Source of the DNA: M0108 sp044228695
Lineage (GTDB): Bacteria > Pseudomonadota > Gammaproteobacteria > Chromatiales > Chromatiaceae
NCBI GenBank assembly: GCA_044228695.1
Contig: JBGAUK010000003.1
Span: forward strand, 1-64,000
Direction: 5' to 3'
DNA length: 64,000 bases
Translations under genes and position numbers: made by a program
Notes under the pieces: generated by a model
Seen by the model: only the letters and a program-made list of their open reading frames with translations
Databases searched by the model: none
Told to the model about the DNA's origin: nothing
Shown: positions 27,999 through 40,456 of the stretch, piece after piece
How positions within the stretch are numbered: position 1 is the stretch's first letter
How the letters are laid out: each line of letters begins with the position of its first letter

Positions 27999-29603
27999 TC
28001 ATTGGAATCCAAGTCCTTTCAGATTGGCTTTGACAGCTAGTTCCAGCCTCGCGGACTCGGTGAACTGGGCGTGCAGTTCGGCGACGAGGCGCGGCATCTT
28101 TTCCTCGAAGGGGTCGCCGTCGTCCTCGACTGCCTCGGCGCCGACGTAGCGGCCGGGCGTGAGGACGTGGCCGTGGGCGGCGATCTCGGCGGTGGTGGCG
28201 GATTTGCAGAAGCCGGGAATGTCCGCATAGGGCGCGGCCCCCTCTCCCCGGCCCTCTCCCACGAGGGGAGAGGGGGAAAGGCGGTTGCCGCGCCAAGTGT
28301 GGTAGGTGGCGGCAATCTTCTCCAGGTCGGCGTCGGTGAGTTCGCGGTGGACGCGGTCGATGAGGGTGCCGAGTTTGCGGGCGTCGATGAAGAGGGTGTG
28401 CTGACGGCGGGCGCGGAAGCCGCGCTTGGCGTCGGCGCTTTTGCTTTTCGCGAGGAACCAGAGGCAGACGGGGATCTGGGTGCTGTAGAAGAGCTGACCA
28501 GGGAGGGCGACCATGCAATCGACGAGGTCGGCCTCAATGAGGGCGCGGCGGATGTCGCCTTCGCCGGACTGGTTGGAGGACATGGCACCATTGGCTGAAA
28601 CGAAGCCGGCCATGCCGTCGGGGGCCAGGTGGTGGACGATGTGCTGGATCCAGCCGAAGTTGGCGTTGCCCTTCGGTGGCAGGCCGTATTTCCACCGCAC
28701 GTCGTCGTCTTTGCGGAACCAGTCGCTGACGTTGAAGGGAAAGTTGGCGAGGATGTAGTCGGCCTTGAGGTCGGGGTGGAGGTCGTTGCGGAAGGTGTCA
28801 GCGGCGTATTTCCCGAGATCGCCCTCGATGCCGCGGATGGCGAGATTCATTAGGGCGAGCTTCCAGGTGGTAGGGTTCGATTCCTGGCCGTAGATGGCGA
28901 TATCGCCGAGCTTGCCACCGTGGGCCTCGATGAATTTCTCGCTCTGCACGAAGAGGCCGCCGGAGCCATTGCAGGGGTCATAGACGCGGCCCTTGTAAGG
29001 GGCGAGCATGAAGACCAGCAGCTTATCAACACACTGCGGGGTGTAGAACTCGCCGCCGCGCTTCCCTTCCGCGCTGGCGAAGCGGCCGAGGAAGTATTCA
29101 TAGACACGTCCGAGGATATCCCTGGCGCGGTTTTCCCGGTCCCCAAGGCCGATGGTGCCGATGAGGTCGATCAATTCCCCGAGGCGGTGCTTGTCGAGCG
29201 CGGGGCGGGCGTAGTCTTTCGGCAGGACGCCCTTGAGGCGCGGGTTGTCGCGCTCGATGGCGACCATGGCGTCGTCCACGAGCTTGCCGATGGCGGCCTG
29301 TTTGGCGTTGGCCTGGAGGTGGGACCAGCGAGCCTCGGCGGGCACCCAGAAGACGTTCTCGGCCTTGTATTCGTCGGGGTCTTCGGGATTCGCCCCGGCG
29401 TAGTCGCCCTGGCCCGCGAGGAGTTTGGCGCGCTGTTCCTCGAAGGTGTCGGAGATGTATTTGAGGAAAATCAGCCCGAGAACGACGTGCTTGTATTCCG
29501 CCGCGTCCATGTTGTTGCGGAGCTTGTCGGCGGTGAGCCAGAGCTTGACCTCGAAGCCGATGGTGGCCGAGGAGTCATTTTTCGGGGTTGCCGTCTTGGC
29601 CAT
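27999..29603 (-). CDS. hsdM: Type I restriction enzyme, methylase (HsdM) subunit
   Basis: Adenine-N6 methyltransferase of 534 residues. The N-terminal helical domain begins GFEVKLWLTADKLRNNMD; the AdoMet site is YDPCNGSGGLFVQS; catalytic motif IV reads ILANFPFNVSDW. The family normally has NPPF at that spot, so the second position is Phe here. ATG 29603 with AAAGGC upstream is preferred over the open frame to 29666. It heads the island operon in front of the Abi-like gene and hsdS. Confidence 0.94.
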   Translation of the reverse strand: MAKTATPKNDSSATIGFEVKLWLTADKLRNNMDAAEYKHVVLGLIFLKYISDTFEEQRAKLLAGQGDYAGANPEDPDEYKAENVFWVPAEARWSHLQANAKQAAIGKLVDDAMVAIERDNPRLKGVLPKDYARPALDKHRLGELIDLIGTIGLGDRENRARDILGRVYEYFLGRFASAEGKRGGEFYTPQCVDKLLVFMLAPYKGRVYDPCNGSGGLFVQSEKFIEAHGGKLGDIAIYGQESNPTTWKLALMNLAIRGIEGDLGKYAADTFRNDLHPDLKADYILANFPFNVSDWFRKDDDVRWKYGLPPKGNANFGWIQHIVHHLAPDGMAGFVSANGAMSSNQSGEGDIRRALIEADLVDCMVALPGQLFYSTQIPVCLWFLAKSKSADAKRGFRARRQHTLFIDARKLGTLIDRVHRELTDADLEKIAATYHTWRGNRLSPSPLVGEGRGEGAAPYADIPGFCKSATTAEIAAHGHVLTPGRYVGAEAVEDDGDPFEEKMPRLVAELHAQFTESARLELAVKANLKGLGFQ

Positions 29604-29791
29604 CGGGTTGCCTTTTGCCGGGTGAGGGTGTCCATGGGCTCTAAACCCCATGTCCGCGGCATCCATGTCCGCGGCATTCTAGCCGATTTGCCAGGTCTCC
29701 CTGGCCAGCTTCGCGCCCTGATCCCGAGGGGGCCTGTGCCATGAGGCGAGCTATTCGAGGACGGCGTCTTCGACGATGGCTGCGTAGAGGC

Positions 29792-30142
29792 TTATGGCGC
29801 TGATGGGTCAGTATCACTCCCAACCTGCACCACCACATAGGCCCGTTCAATCTCGCGCTGAAAGCTGGCCGGGATACGAGCCCAATCCATTATTTCGACC
29901 CGAATGGGCAGATTGCTTTCCGACAGGACATCCTGCATTGCTCCTAATTCCGGTATCTCCTGATTCAGGTCGTTTGGCCGACGGACCACCAGATCCAGAT
30001 CGCTGGCGTCGTGGCCATTGCCATTGACCCGGCTGCCGTAGGCCCAGACCTCGGCGTGCCGCATCTGCTGTTACAGCAGGGCACGGAGCATCTCAAGGTG
30101 GTGAGGCCGTAACTCCAGCATTTGTAGCGGTAGTTCGGGCAT
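29792..30142 (-). pseudogene. mntA: MntA-type minimal nucleotidyltransferase antitoxin with an in-frame stop
   Basis: From ATG 30142, which shares one base with the hepT stop (TAATG), the frame reads 23 codons ending HHLEMLRALL, then TAA at 30071-30073, then continues QQMRHAEVWAYGSRV without a shift. The downstream part has the complete GSX10DXD active site (GSRVNGNGHDASDLD). MntA proteins normally run straight through, so a CAA or CAG codon has probably become TAA. A shorter 90-residue protein could restart at ATG 30064 with the motif intact, but no ribosome site is seen there. Its known job is to AMPylate and silence HepT. Confidence 0.75.
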
Positions 30143-30573
30143 TAGTAGGAATCTTCGCTGTAGCGTTCGCGTAATACGGCTGCCAGGCGCGTCACGTCGT
30201 CAATGAAGTCGGGGATCAAGCGCAGCGTTTCCCTGGCAAAGTTTTCGCCGTAGTCATGGGCGGTATTGTTGCGGTTGTCGCGATAGGCAAACCAACGCTC
30301 CACTTCCTCGATTGTCATCAAGCCATGGGTGGCCGAAAGACGCAGCAGATCCTTGATGGGCGTGGCGTCGAGTGTTCTTGCGGCGTGGCCGTAATCGCGC
30401 AAGGCTTTTTTCAGCAGCTTGAAGCTGGTCTCCTGCGCCAATTCGTAGCCCTTGACGATGGCATTGCGAAAAATTTCCCGATCGATACTGTCCGCCGGGG
30501 CCTGCTCATAAAAGTTGAGAGACAACCGCAGGGTACCGATGCAGCGATTAAGATGGTCGGTATTCAGATTCAT
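30142..30573 (-). CDS. hepT: HEPN toxin HepT of a HepT-MntA system
   Basis: A 143-residue all-helical protein with the motif RNNTAHDY, exactly RX4HXY (R101, H106, Y108), which marks HepT ribonuclease toxins; the tyrosine is the residue AMPylated by MntA. The N-terminal helix text FRNAIVKGYELAQETSFKLL is typical of the nucleotidyltransferase substrate-binding family. It lies directly upstream of mntA with a one-base overlap, as in known pairs. The toxin looks intact while its antitoxin has a stop codon. Confidence 0.88.
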   Translation of the reverse strand: MNLNTDHLNRCIGTLRLSLNFYEQAPADSIDREIFRNAIVKGYELAQETSFKLLKKALRDYGHAARTLDATPIKDLLRLSATHGLMTIEEVERWFAYRDNRNNTAHDYGENFARETLRLIPDFIDDVTRLAAVLRERYSEDSY

Positions 30574-30711
30574 GCTGCTGGCTCCTACACTGGGACAGGA
30601 CCGATGAAGGGTTCGCCATGGAAGTAGATCTTTTGGTCGGGATCATCGGCGATTGACGCCTGCGACGGATCATCATTGGCAGGTCTCGCAGTGACCGCGT
30701 GCAAGGGAAGC

Positions 30712-33642
30712 TCAAGGGTCGTACTCCAGGAATGGATTCCGAGTCCCCTGACGGCCTTTGTCGGCTTGCGATGCCGCGGCGCGCCCACTGCCCGGGCCAG
30801 GTAGCGCCTTGCGGGCGCTATCCGCGGGTTGCGTTCTGGCCCCGGCGCGAGAGGGCAGTCCGGTGGTTCCGGGCCGGTAGGCGTCGAAGCGGGCGCGGGC
30901 ATCGCCGAGTTCGAATTGTTGCCAGTCGTCCTCCATTTCGAGCGCGCCGACGAAGCTGTGCCAGCGGACCAGGAGCATGGCCTCGCGGCGGTCGTCATCG
31001 GCGTGCCCCTTGGCCTGGACACCGACCGCCCCACTGCCGATCGTGGCGTCCTTGAGCACGGCGCTGTCACCGTCCATGACCAACTGGATGTGCCCGCCCA
31101 GGTTCTCGACCAGCAGCAAATCCTCGATCCAGCGGTGCTCGCCCCGGGCGTTGTCCAGCAGGGCGACGAAGGGCCGGGTGTCCTTAATGGTAATGGCGGC
31201 CTTCATGTCCAGATGCATCGGCTTGCGCCACAAGACCTTGGATTTTTCAAGTTCCAAATCGGCGTGCCAGTCAGGCGCCAGGGCGGATGCGGTTTCACCG
31301 GTTACCTTAAAACCCTTGAGTCCCAAGGTGGAGCCGGTGATATCGAACCGCATATCCGTCGCCGAGCCGCCACGGATCAGCAGGTCCAGCCGGATATCGC
31401 CAGTCATCTCCGCCTGGCTCAGCGCCACGCGCACATCCTTGGCGAGCAACAGCAACTCGCCCCGCAGACTCTTGGGGCCCAGTTGCAGATCGCCGACGAG
31501 ACTGGCCTCGCCCGAGACTAGGGAGAGGGGGGCATGGGCGGGCAGGTAGGGGTTGTAGCTACTCATGGTACGGACCCGGGCCGAATGGAGTTTCAGGGCC
31601 ATTTCCACCTTGCCCGCGTGGTCGGCGAAGGGGTCAGTGACCACGACATCGGCATCCAGGCGCACCCCGTCGATGCTCGGCTCCGACTCGTCCTTGCGAC
31701 GCATGCGGGCATCGGTCAAGGCGATATTGAGGACCAGTCTGGGACGGTGGCCGTCCTGCTCCAAGGTCAGGGCCCCGCGCCCCAGACCCTCCACCCGGTG
31801 CTCCAGCAGCCCAAGCTCCAACTCCTCGGGCGGTAGCTGAAGCGTGGTTCCCGGGGCCGGCAGGCCATTGGCGAGCAGGATCTCCGCATCGATCTCGGCC
31901 GCGCCCTTCAAGCTCAGGTTCAGCGGGCGGTGCAACAGTTCCGCGATCCAGTCGAGTCGTGAGAGGGTCAGGGTGACCAAAAGACGGCCATGGGTCGTCG
32001 CGAGCAGGGCCCCGAAACCCTGATCCGCCAGGGCCTTCGCCACGGCGCGCACCGGGCCCCCGGCCGCCTCCTCCGCCGACAGGGGGATGCCGAGATTGCC
32101 GTCGTTGACTGCCAGTTCGGCCTGCCAGGGCTTGGGCGGAATCGGTCCCTTGACGTGCTTCGTCTTGGCCTTGGTCTTCACCTTGGCCTGGGCCGCGGCA
32201 TTGTCGAGCCGTAGCTTGGTACCGCTCAGGTCCAGCACCGCCTCGTCGGCGGTGGGAGCACTGGCAATTCTGGCCCGAAGTTGCAGAGACAAGTCGGTGG
32301 TAGCCTGGTAATCCCGGTAGCTCAGGTGGGCCTGGTCGGACGCCAGATCGAGTTCGAATCGCATGGTCTCGGGGGCAACCACCACTTGGCCATTCACCCG
32401 ACCCGACCCATCCAGGAGCCGCATCCCCCACTCGTCGGGTAGCAGGCGGTTGTAAACCCGGAGATCGGGTACCTCCATCGCCGGCAGGTTCAAGGTGAGG
32501 TTGAGGTCGGGCTTGCCACCGCGCGTCTCGATGTGCAGCAGGGCCTCTAGGCCATGGCCGGAGAAGAGGGTCAGTGCCGGGGTCTCGGCCGCCTCGGTCG
32601 CCGCGCCGGGGTGTTCCGCCAGCAGGGAGGCCTGGACCTCGTCAAAGCGGACCACCAGGTCCGCCTGATCCGCGTCGTCGGGATCGACCTTGAGTTCGAT
32701 GGTGCCGTCGCCGTTAAAAGCATGGCGGGCAAGGGTCATCGCCAGCTCGTGGGCCTCGACGATCAGGTCGGTGCCGGGGAGCAGCTCGCCGTGGGAAAAG
32801 ACCAGGCGCCCGCGCAGGCGGCCCTGGCCCTTGAGGTCCAGACCCGCCATGTCGCCCGTCAGCAGGGTCAGGAAATCCAGGTTCTGCACCGGCAGGTCAA
32901 TTTCGGCATCGAACTCGGGCAGGATCAGTACCCCCAGGCCCCTGGCCTCGGCGATGACGAAGGGCGGCACCTCGATCTTGCCCTTGATCGATGCCGGGTC
33001 GGTCACGGGCTGGGCATCGCCAATCCGCAGCGAGGCGAGCACCAGGTCGAGGGCGCCCTCCCTCAGACCAAAGCGCCCGGCCCCGGTATCCAGGCTGAAG
33101 CTGCCGCGCACCTCGCCGGGCAGGGTGCCGCGTACATGGGACACCCAGAAGGCATGATGCCCCTGGACATGGATATCGGCGATTTCCAGCAAGAGGTTGC
33201 CGCCTTCCTCCTCCGGTGCCGGTTCCGCAAGGGCCTCGGGGTCGCGGTTGCGGATGACCGGGAAGTGGTGCCGGATGGCGGCGTCGTCTTGGGCGGGGCC
33301 CGAGCGCGGCCGCAGCCGCAGGTCGATATCGATCAGGTCCAGATCATGCACGCGCACCAGGCCCTTGAGCAGCGGTCGCAAGGAGACCGCCGCCGCCGCG
33401 CGCTCGGCATCGACCTGCCATTGCTCGGTCGGGGTCTGGCCGTCGGCGGCGAAACCCCGGAACTCCACGCGCAAGGGGTACCAGCTCCAGGCCCGATCCC
33501 AGCCGATGGCGAGACGATCGGGCCGCAGGCTGTTCAGGTAGGCCTGCGTCGCGGGCAGGTTCAGGGCCAGATTCACCCCGATCAAATAAAGGGCCACCAG
33601 AATAAGGATGGCCGAGACCAGCCGGGAAAACCCCTTCTTCAT
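30712..33642 (-). CDS. AsmA/DUF748-like large periplasmic protein
   Basis: A 976-residue protein with one N-terminal membrane anchor (SAILILVALYLIGVNLAL) and a very long periplasmic body made of beta-rich repeats such as LAIGWDRAWSWYPLRVEFRG. The layout recalls AsmA-superfamily proteins, some of which carry phospholipids between membranes, but the exact family is unsure. It starts 12 bases after dnaE, so is probably read from the same transcript, though a functional link is unlikely. The C-terminal 50 residues are Ala/Gly/Arg-rich. Confidence 0.6.
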   Translation of the reverse strand: MKKGFSRLVSAILILVALYLIGVNLALNLPATQAYLNSLRPDRLAIGWDRAWSWYPLRVEFRGFAADGQTPTEQWQVDAERAAAAVSLRPLLKGLVRVHDLDLIDIDLRLRPRSGPAQDDAAIRHHFPVIRNRDPEALAEPAPEEEGGNLLLEIADIHVQGHHAFWVSHVRGTLPGEVRGSFSLDTGAGRFGLREGALDLVLASLRIGDAQPVTDPASIKGKIEVPPFVIAEARGLGVLILPEFDAEIDLPVQNLDFLTLLTGDMAGLDLKGQGRLRGRLVFSHGELLPGTDLIVEAHELAMTLARHAFNGDGTIELKVDPDDADQADLVVRFDEVQASLLAEHPGAATEAAETPALTLFSGHGLEALLHIETRGGKPDLNLTLNLPAMEVPDLRVYNRLLPDEWGMRLLDGSGRVNGQVVVAPETMRFELDLASDQAHLSYRDYQATTDLSLQLRARIASAPTADEAVLDLSGTKLRLDNAAAQAKVKTKAKTKHVKGPIPPKPWQAELAVNDGNLGIPLSAEEAAGGPVRAVAKALADQGFGALLATTHGRLLVTLTLSRLDWIAELLHRPLNLSLKGAAEIDAEILLANGLPAPGTTLQLPPEELELGLLEHRVEGLGRGALTLEQDGHRPRLVLNIALTDARMRRKDESEPSIDGVRLDADVVVTDPFADHAGKVEMALKLHSARVRTMSSYNPYLPAHAPLSLVSGEASLVGDLQLGPKSLRGELLLLAKDVRVALSQAEMTGDIRLDLLIRGGSATDMRFDITGSTLGLKGFKVTGETASALAPDWHADLELEKSKVLWRKPMHLDMKAAITIKDTRPFVALLDNARGEHRWIEDLLLVENLGGHIQLVMDGDSAVLKDATIGSGAVGVQAKGHADDDRREAMLLVRWHSFVGALEMEDDWQQFELGDARARFDAYRPGTTGLPSRAGARTQPADSARKALPGPGSGRAAASQADKGRQGTRNPFLEYDP

Positions 33643-33654
33643 GTTTTGGTTCCT

Positions 33655-37167
<3,513 letters not shown>

Positions 37168-37403
37168 GGGTAGCTATTGGGGATCGATGCTGAGGGGTTG
37201 ATTGGGATCATTGTAAGCCTTGTTGCCTGGGGTCATGGATTGGGCTTGGGCCCGCTATAGGCCGAAGAGCGACGGGCTCTGGATCTTAAAGTTGAGAACG
37301 TGAAATCGAGTAAAGTTGACCCCGAGGCCAGCCTGAATCTAACTTTCTCTCCGCCAGCGCGGCTGGTGCTGACCAATCGCGAGGCGTTGGGAGGGCTACA
37401 AAG

Positions 37404-37985
37404 ATGGAAATGACCGAGAAGTTTCCGTTACAAGCAGGCGATGCGCTGGTGGTGGTCGATGTCCAGCGCGATTTCTTGCCGGGCGGCGCACTGGCTGTTC
37501 CGGAGGGAGATGCCGTAGTGCCGGTGCTGAATGCCTGGATCGCCCACTTTGCCGCCGCCGGGCTGCCGATTGCCGCGACCCGCGATTGGCATCCCGCCGA
37601 TCATTGCTCCTTTCTCGCCCAGGGGGGGCCCTGGCCCCCGCATTGCGTGGTCGACACGCTTGGGGCGGCGTTCTCGCCCGACCTCGATCTGCCCACGACG
37701 GCCACCATCGTGTCCAAGGGGACCCGCCAGGATGATGCGGGCTACTCGGAGTTCGAGGGCACCGAATTGCATCGCCAGTTTCAGCACCTGGGCGTGCGGC
37801 GGGTCTTCATCGGTGGGCTGGCGACCGATTACTGCGTGCTCAATACCGTTCTGGACGCCCTGCGTCTGGGCTATGAGGTCCGGCTACTGACCGCTGGCGT
37901 CCGGGCTGTCGAGGTCCAGCCCGGCGATGGCGCGCGGGCCATCGCCACCATGCAGGCCGCGGGCGCAGTGGCCTTGGGAGACTGA
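37404..37985 (+). CDS. pncA: Nicotinamidase
   Basis: Hydrolyses nicotinamide to nicotinate in NAD salvage. The catalytic aspartate is in VVDVQRDFLPGG, metal ligands in TRDWHPADHCSF, lysine in TIVSKGT and the nucleophilic cysteine in GGLATDYCVLNT. Length 193 residues is usual. GGGAGGG stands eight bases before the ATG. The next gene, two bases downstream, takes the product, so the pair forms a salvage operon. Confidence 0.94.
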   Translation: MEMTEKFPLQAGDALVVVDVQRDFLPGGALAVPEGDAVVPVLNAWIAHFAAAGLPIAATRDWHPADHCSFLAQGGPWPPHCVVDTLGAAFSPDLDLPTTATIVSKGTRQDDAGYSEFEGTELHRQFQHLGVRRVFIGGLATDYCVLNTVLDALRLGYEVRLLTAGVRAVEVQPGDGARAIATMQAAGAVALGD

Positions 37986-37987
37986 AT

Positions 37988-39328
37988 ATGTCCAGTCCTG
38001 ACGAGGGCGCTCTGCTCACCGATCTCTATCAGCTCACCATGCTCCAGGCCTATTCCGACCAGGGCATGGCTGACACGGCGGTCTTCGAGTTCTTTGTGCG
38101 CAAGCTGCCGGCCGGCCGCAATTTCCTGGTGGCGGCGGGTCTGGAACAGGCCCTCGACTATCTGGAAGGCCTTTACTTTGCCCCCGATGAATTGGAATGG
38201 CTCGCCCACTGCGGGCGCTTTCACCAGCCGTTCGTCGATTCCCTCGCCGACCTACGCTTCACCGGCGAGATCCAGGCCCTGGCCGAGGGCACGGTCTTCT
38301 TTCCCAACGAGCCCCTCCTGCGAGTCGTGGCGTCCCTGCGCGAGGCCCAGTTGGTGGAGACCCGCCTCATCAATCTGCTGCAATTCCAGACCCTGATCGC
38401 CTCGAAGGCGGCCCGGGTGCGGCTGGCCGCCGGGGACAAGGTGCTGGCGGACTTCGGCATGCGCCGCGCCCACGGCGCCGAGGCCGCCCTGCTCTCGGCG
38501 CGGGCCAGCTATATCGCCGGCTTCAACGGGACCTCGAACGTGCGGGCGGGGATGCGCTGGGGCATCCCCCTGTCGGGCACCATGGCCCACTCCTTCATCC
38601 AGGCCCACGACCAGGAGCTGGCCGCCTTCGCCCATTTCGCCCATTCCCACCCCCAGACCACTACTCTGCTCATCGATACCTACGACACCGAGGCCGCGGC
38701 CAGGGCCTTGCCGCCCCTGGTGCGCACGCTGGCGGCCGAGGGCATCCGTATCCAGGCGGTGCGCATCGACAGTGGAGATCTGGGCGACCATGCGCGCCAG
38801 GTCCGCGCCATCCTGGATGCGGGGGGCGCCCGGGACATCAAGATCTTCGCGAGCGGCGATCTCGACGAATATGGGGTGCGGGCGCTCCTGGAGAGCGGAG
38901 CGCCCATCGATGGTTTCGGGGTCGGCACACGCATGAACACCTGCGCCGATCACCCCTACCTGGAATGCGCCTACAAGCTGCAGGAGTATGCCGGCGTGGC
39001 GCGGCGCAAGCTGTCCGAAGGCAAGGCCAACTGGCCGGGCCGCAAGCAGGTTTTTCGTCGCTACGACGCGATGGGGCACCTGGCTGGCGATACCCTGACT
39101 CTGGAGACCGATCACCCGCCGGGCATACCCCTCCTCGCCAAGGTGATGAGCGGCGGACAGCGCCTTGCGCCCTCACCCACCCTGAATCAGGTGCGCGACT
39201 ACGCGCAACGGCAACTGGCCGCCTTGCCACCCGCCTTGCGTCAGCCCGAGGAAGGGCCTGCCTACCCGGTGGCGGTTGCGGCCAGCCTGCGCGAGCTTGC
39301 CCGGCAGATGGACGCCGGAAGGCAGTAA
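37988..39328 (+). CDS. pncB: Nicotinate phosphoribosyltransferase
   Basis: Turns nicotinate and PRPP into nicotinate mononucleotide. Diagnostic text includes LLTDLYQLTMLQAY at the start, FFVRKLPAGRNFLVAAGLEQ, GTSNVRAGMRWGIPLSGTMAHSF in abbreviated form around residues 179-199, and the phosphate site IDGFGVGTRM. Length 446 residues. It is spaced two bases from pncA, so the two are co-translated. Confidence 0.94.
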   Translation: MSSPDEGALLTDLYQLTMLQAYSDQGMADTAVFEFFVRKLPAGRNFLVAAGLEQALDYLEGLYFAPDELEWLAHCGRFHQPFVDSLADLRFTGEIQALAEGTVFFPNEPLLRVVASLREAQLVETRLINLLQFQTLIASKAARVRLAAGDKVLADFGMRRAHGAEAALLSARASYIAGFNGTSNVRAGMRWGIPLSGTMAHSFIQAHDQELAAFAHFAHSHPQTTTLLIDTYDTEAAARALPPLVRTLAAEGIRIQAVRIDSGDLGDHARQVRAILDAGGARDIKIFASGDLDEYGVRALLESGAPIDGFGVGTRMNTCADHPYLECAYKLQEYAGVARRKLSEGKANWPGRKQVFRRYDAMGHLAGDTLTLETDHPPGIPLLAKVMSGGQRLAPSPTLNQVRDYAQRQLAALPPALRQPEEGPAYPVAVAASLRELARQMDAGRQ

Positions 39329-39582
39329 CGCAGCCTCCGGCAGTGTGGCTAACTTTCGGAACACCTCGCCCAAAGGGGTCCGTGACTGCCCGAACAGCGT
39401 CTTACGACGGCCATGTCCGTTTTCAGCGGTGATCCCAGGCCCGTCGATCCGCCCATTTCCTAAACCGCTTGTCAGAAAAAATGAGTAAATGTATCCTGCA
39501 GCATCGAACCTGGCTGTAGCATAGGGAAGATGCAGGCTACAACTTTCCCCATGCAGGCATTGAGCCTCTTTGAAATAACCTC

Positions 39583-40386
39583 ATGAATAACCAAGAATCG
39601 ATACCTATGGCGCCCGAACTGCTGTTGGCCCAGCGACCACTCCCAGCATCCTTGCCCTCAAAAATGATCAGCATGGCGCTATGCCTGTGCCTGGGTCTCT
39701 TGGGTGCCGGTTGCGTCCCGAGCCTGGCAACGAAGACGGACAATCTCGCTCAGATGCCCAACCCGATGCTCCATGCAAACTATTCTGAAGACGCAGAGGT
39801 CCCGTTCGTTATGGAACCAAAATCGGCTATGGCCGGTGGTTCCAGGCAGGTGGACTTTGGGTCAGAGAGTGCATCGCGCAAGACACGGGATATGGCGGAT
39901 TGGGTTGTCAGTTCAAGGGACAATCTCAATAAGCCGTTTGCGATTGTCGATAAAGTAAACGCCAAGGTCTATGTGTTCAGCGTGGACGGAAAGTTACACG
40001 GAGCAGCGCCCGTGCTGCTTGGACTGGGGAAAGGTGATGACGTAGCCCCTGGCATTGCTAACATGCGGATGGGTCTTATCCCCGCCGCGCAGCGTACGAC
40101 GCCGGCGGGTCGTTTCGAGGTGGCAATGGGCCGCAATTCCCATGGCAAGGAAATACTCTGGGTGGACTACAAAAATGCCATATCGATGCATCCGGTTGTT
40201 ACGAATAACCCCAAAGAGCGCCGGGCGGAACGCTTGGGCACCCCAACACCACTTGATAACCGTATTTCGTTTGGCTGCATCAATGTTCCGGTGGAATTCT
40301 TCAAGAACGTGATACATGACAAGTTTTCCGGGACAGCCGGAATTGTTTATGTATTGCCGGAAACAAAACGTGGTGGAAAATCATAA
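39583..40386 (+). CDS. Putative lipoprotein with L,D-transpeptidase (YkuD-like) domain
   Basis: 267 residues with a hydrophobic segment MISMALCLCLGLLGAGC whose cysteine (C44) could be lipidated, though the position -3 residue is Gly rather than Leu. The C-terminal domain has FAIVDKVNAKVYVF, PAGRFEVAMG and the active-site-like ISFGCINVP with C232, plus H203 in ISMHPVV, matching the YkuD fold that cross-links peptidoglycan or attaches lipoproteins. The frame offers starts at 39583 and 39664; neither has a clear ribosome site. Base composition is visibly more AT-rich than the flanks. Confidence 0.7.
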   Translation: MNNQESIPMAPELLLAQRPLPASLPSKMISMALCLCLGLLGAGCVPSLATKTDNLAQMPNPMLHANYSEDAEVPFVMEPKSAMAGGSRQVDFGSESASRKTRDMADWVVSSRDNLNKPFAIVDKVNAKVYVFSVDGKLHGAAPVLLGLGKGDDVAPGIANMRMGLIPAAQRTTPAGRFEVAMGRNSHGKEILWVDYKNAISMHPVVTNNPKERRAERLGTPTPLDNRISFGCINVPVEFFKNVIHDKFSGTAGIVYVLPETKRGGKS

Positions 40387-40456
40387 TCCGGAATACACGA
40401 AATAGATTAGTCACCTAAATTCCACCTTGAAGCGCTTCCCCCTGACTACCTACTAC

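Noticed and set aside
27758..28012. Longer N-terminus of the Abi-like protein
   Set aside because: The extra 85 residues are Pro/Arg-rich, lie over an inverted repeat and touch the hsdM end; the GTG at 27757 has a ribosome site and the expected family start.
27754..28518. A 254-codon minus-strand frame overlapping the hsdM 3' end
   Set aside because: Arg/Pro/His-rich shadow text, mostly inside hsdM in another frame.
30574..30711. Possible small gene between hepT and the AsmA-like gene
   Set aside because: Short open frames exist but none has a ribosome site, plausible composition or a recognisable motif.
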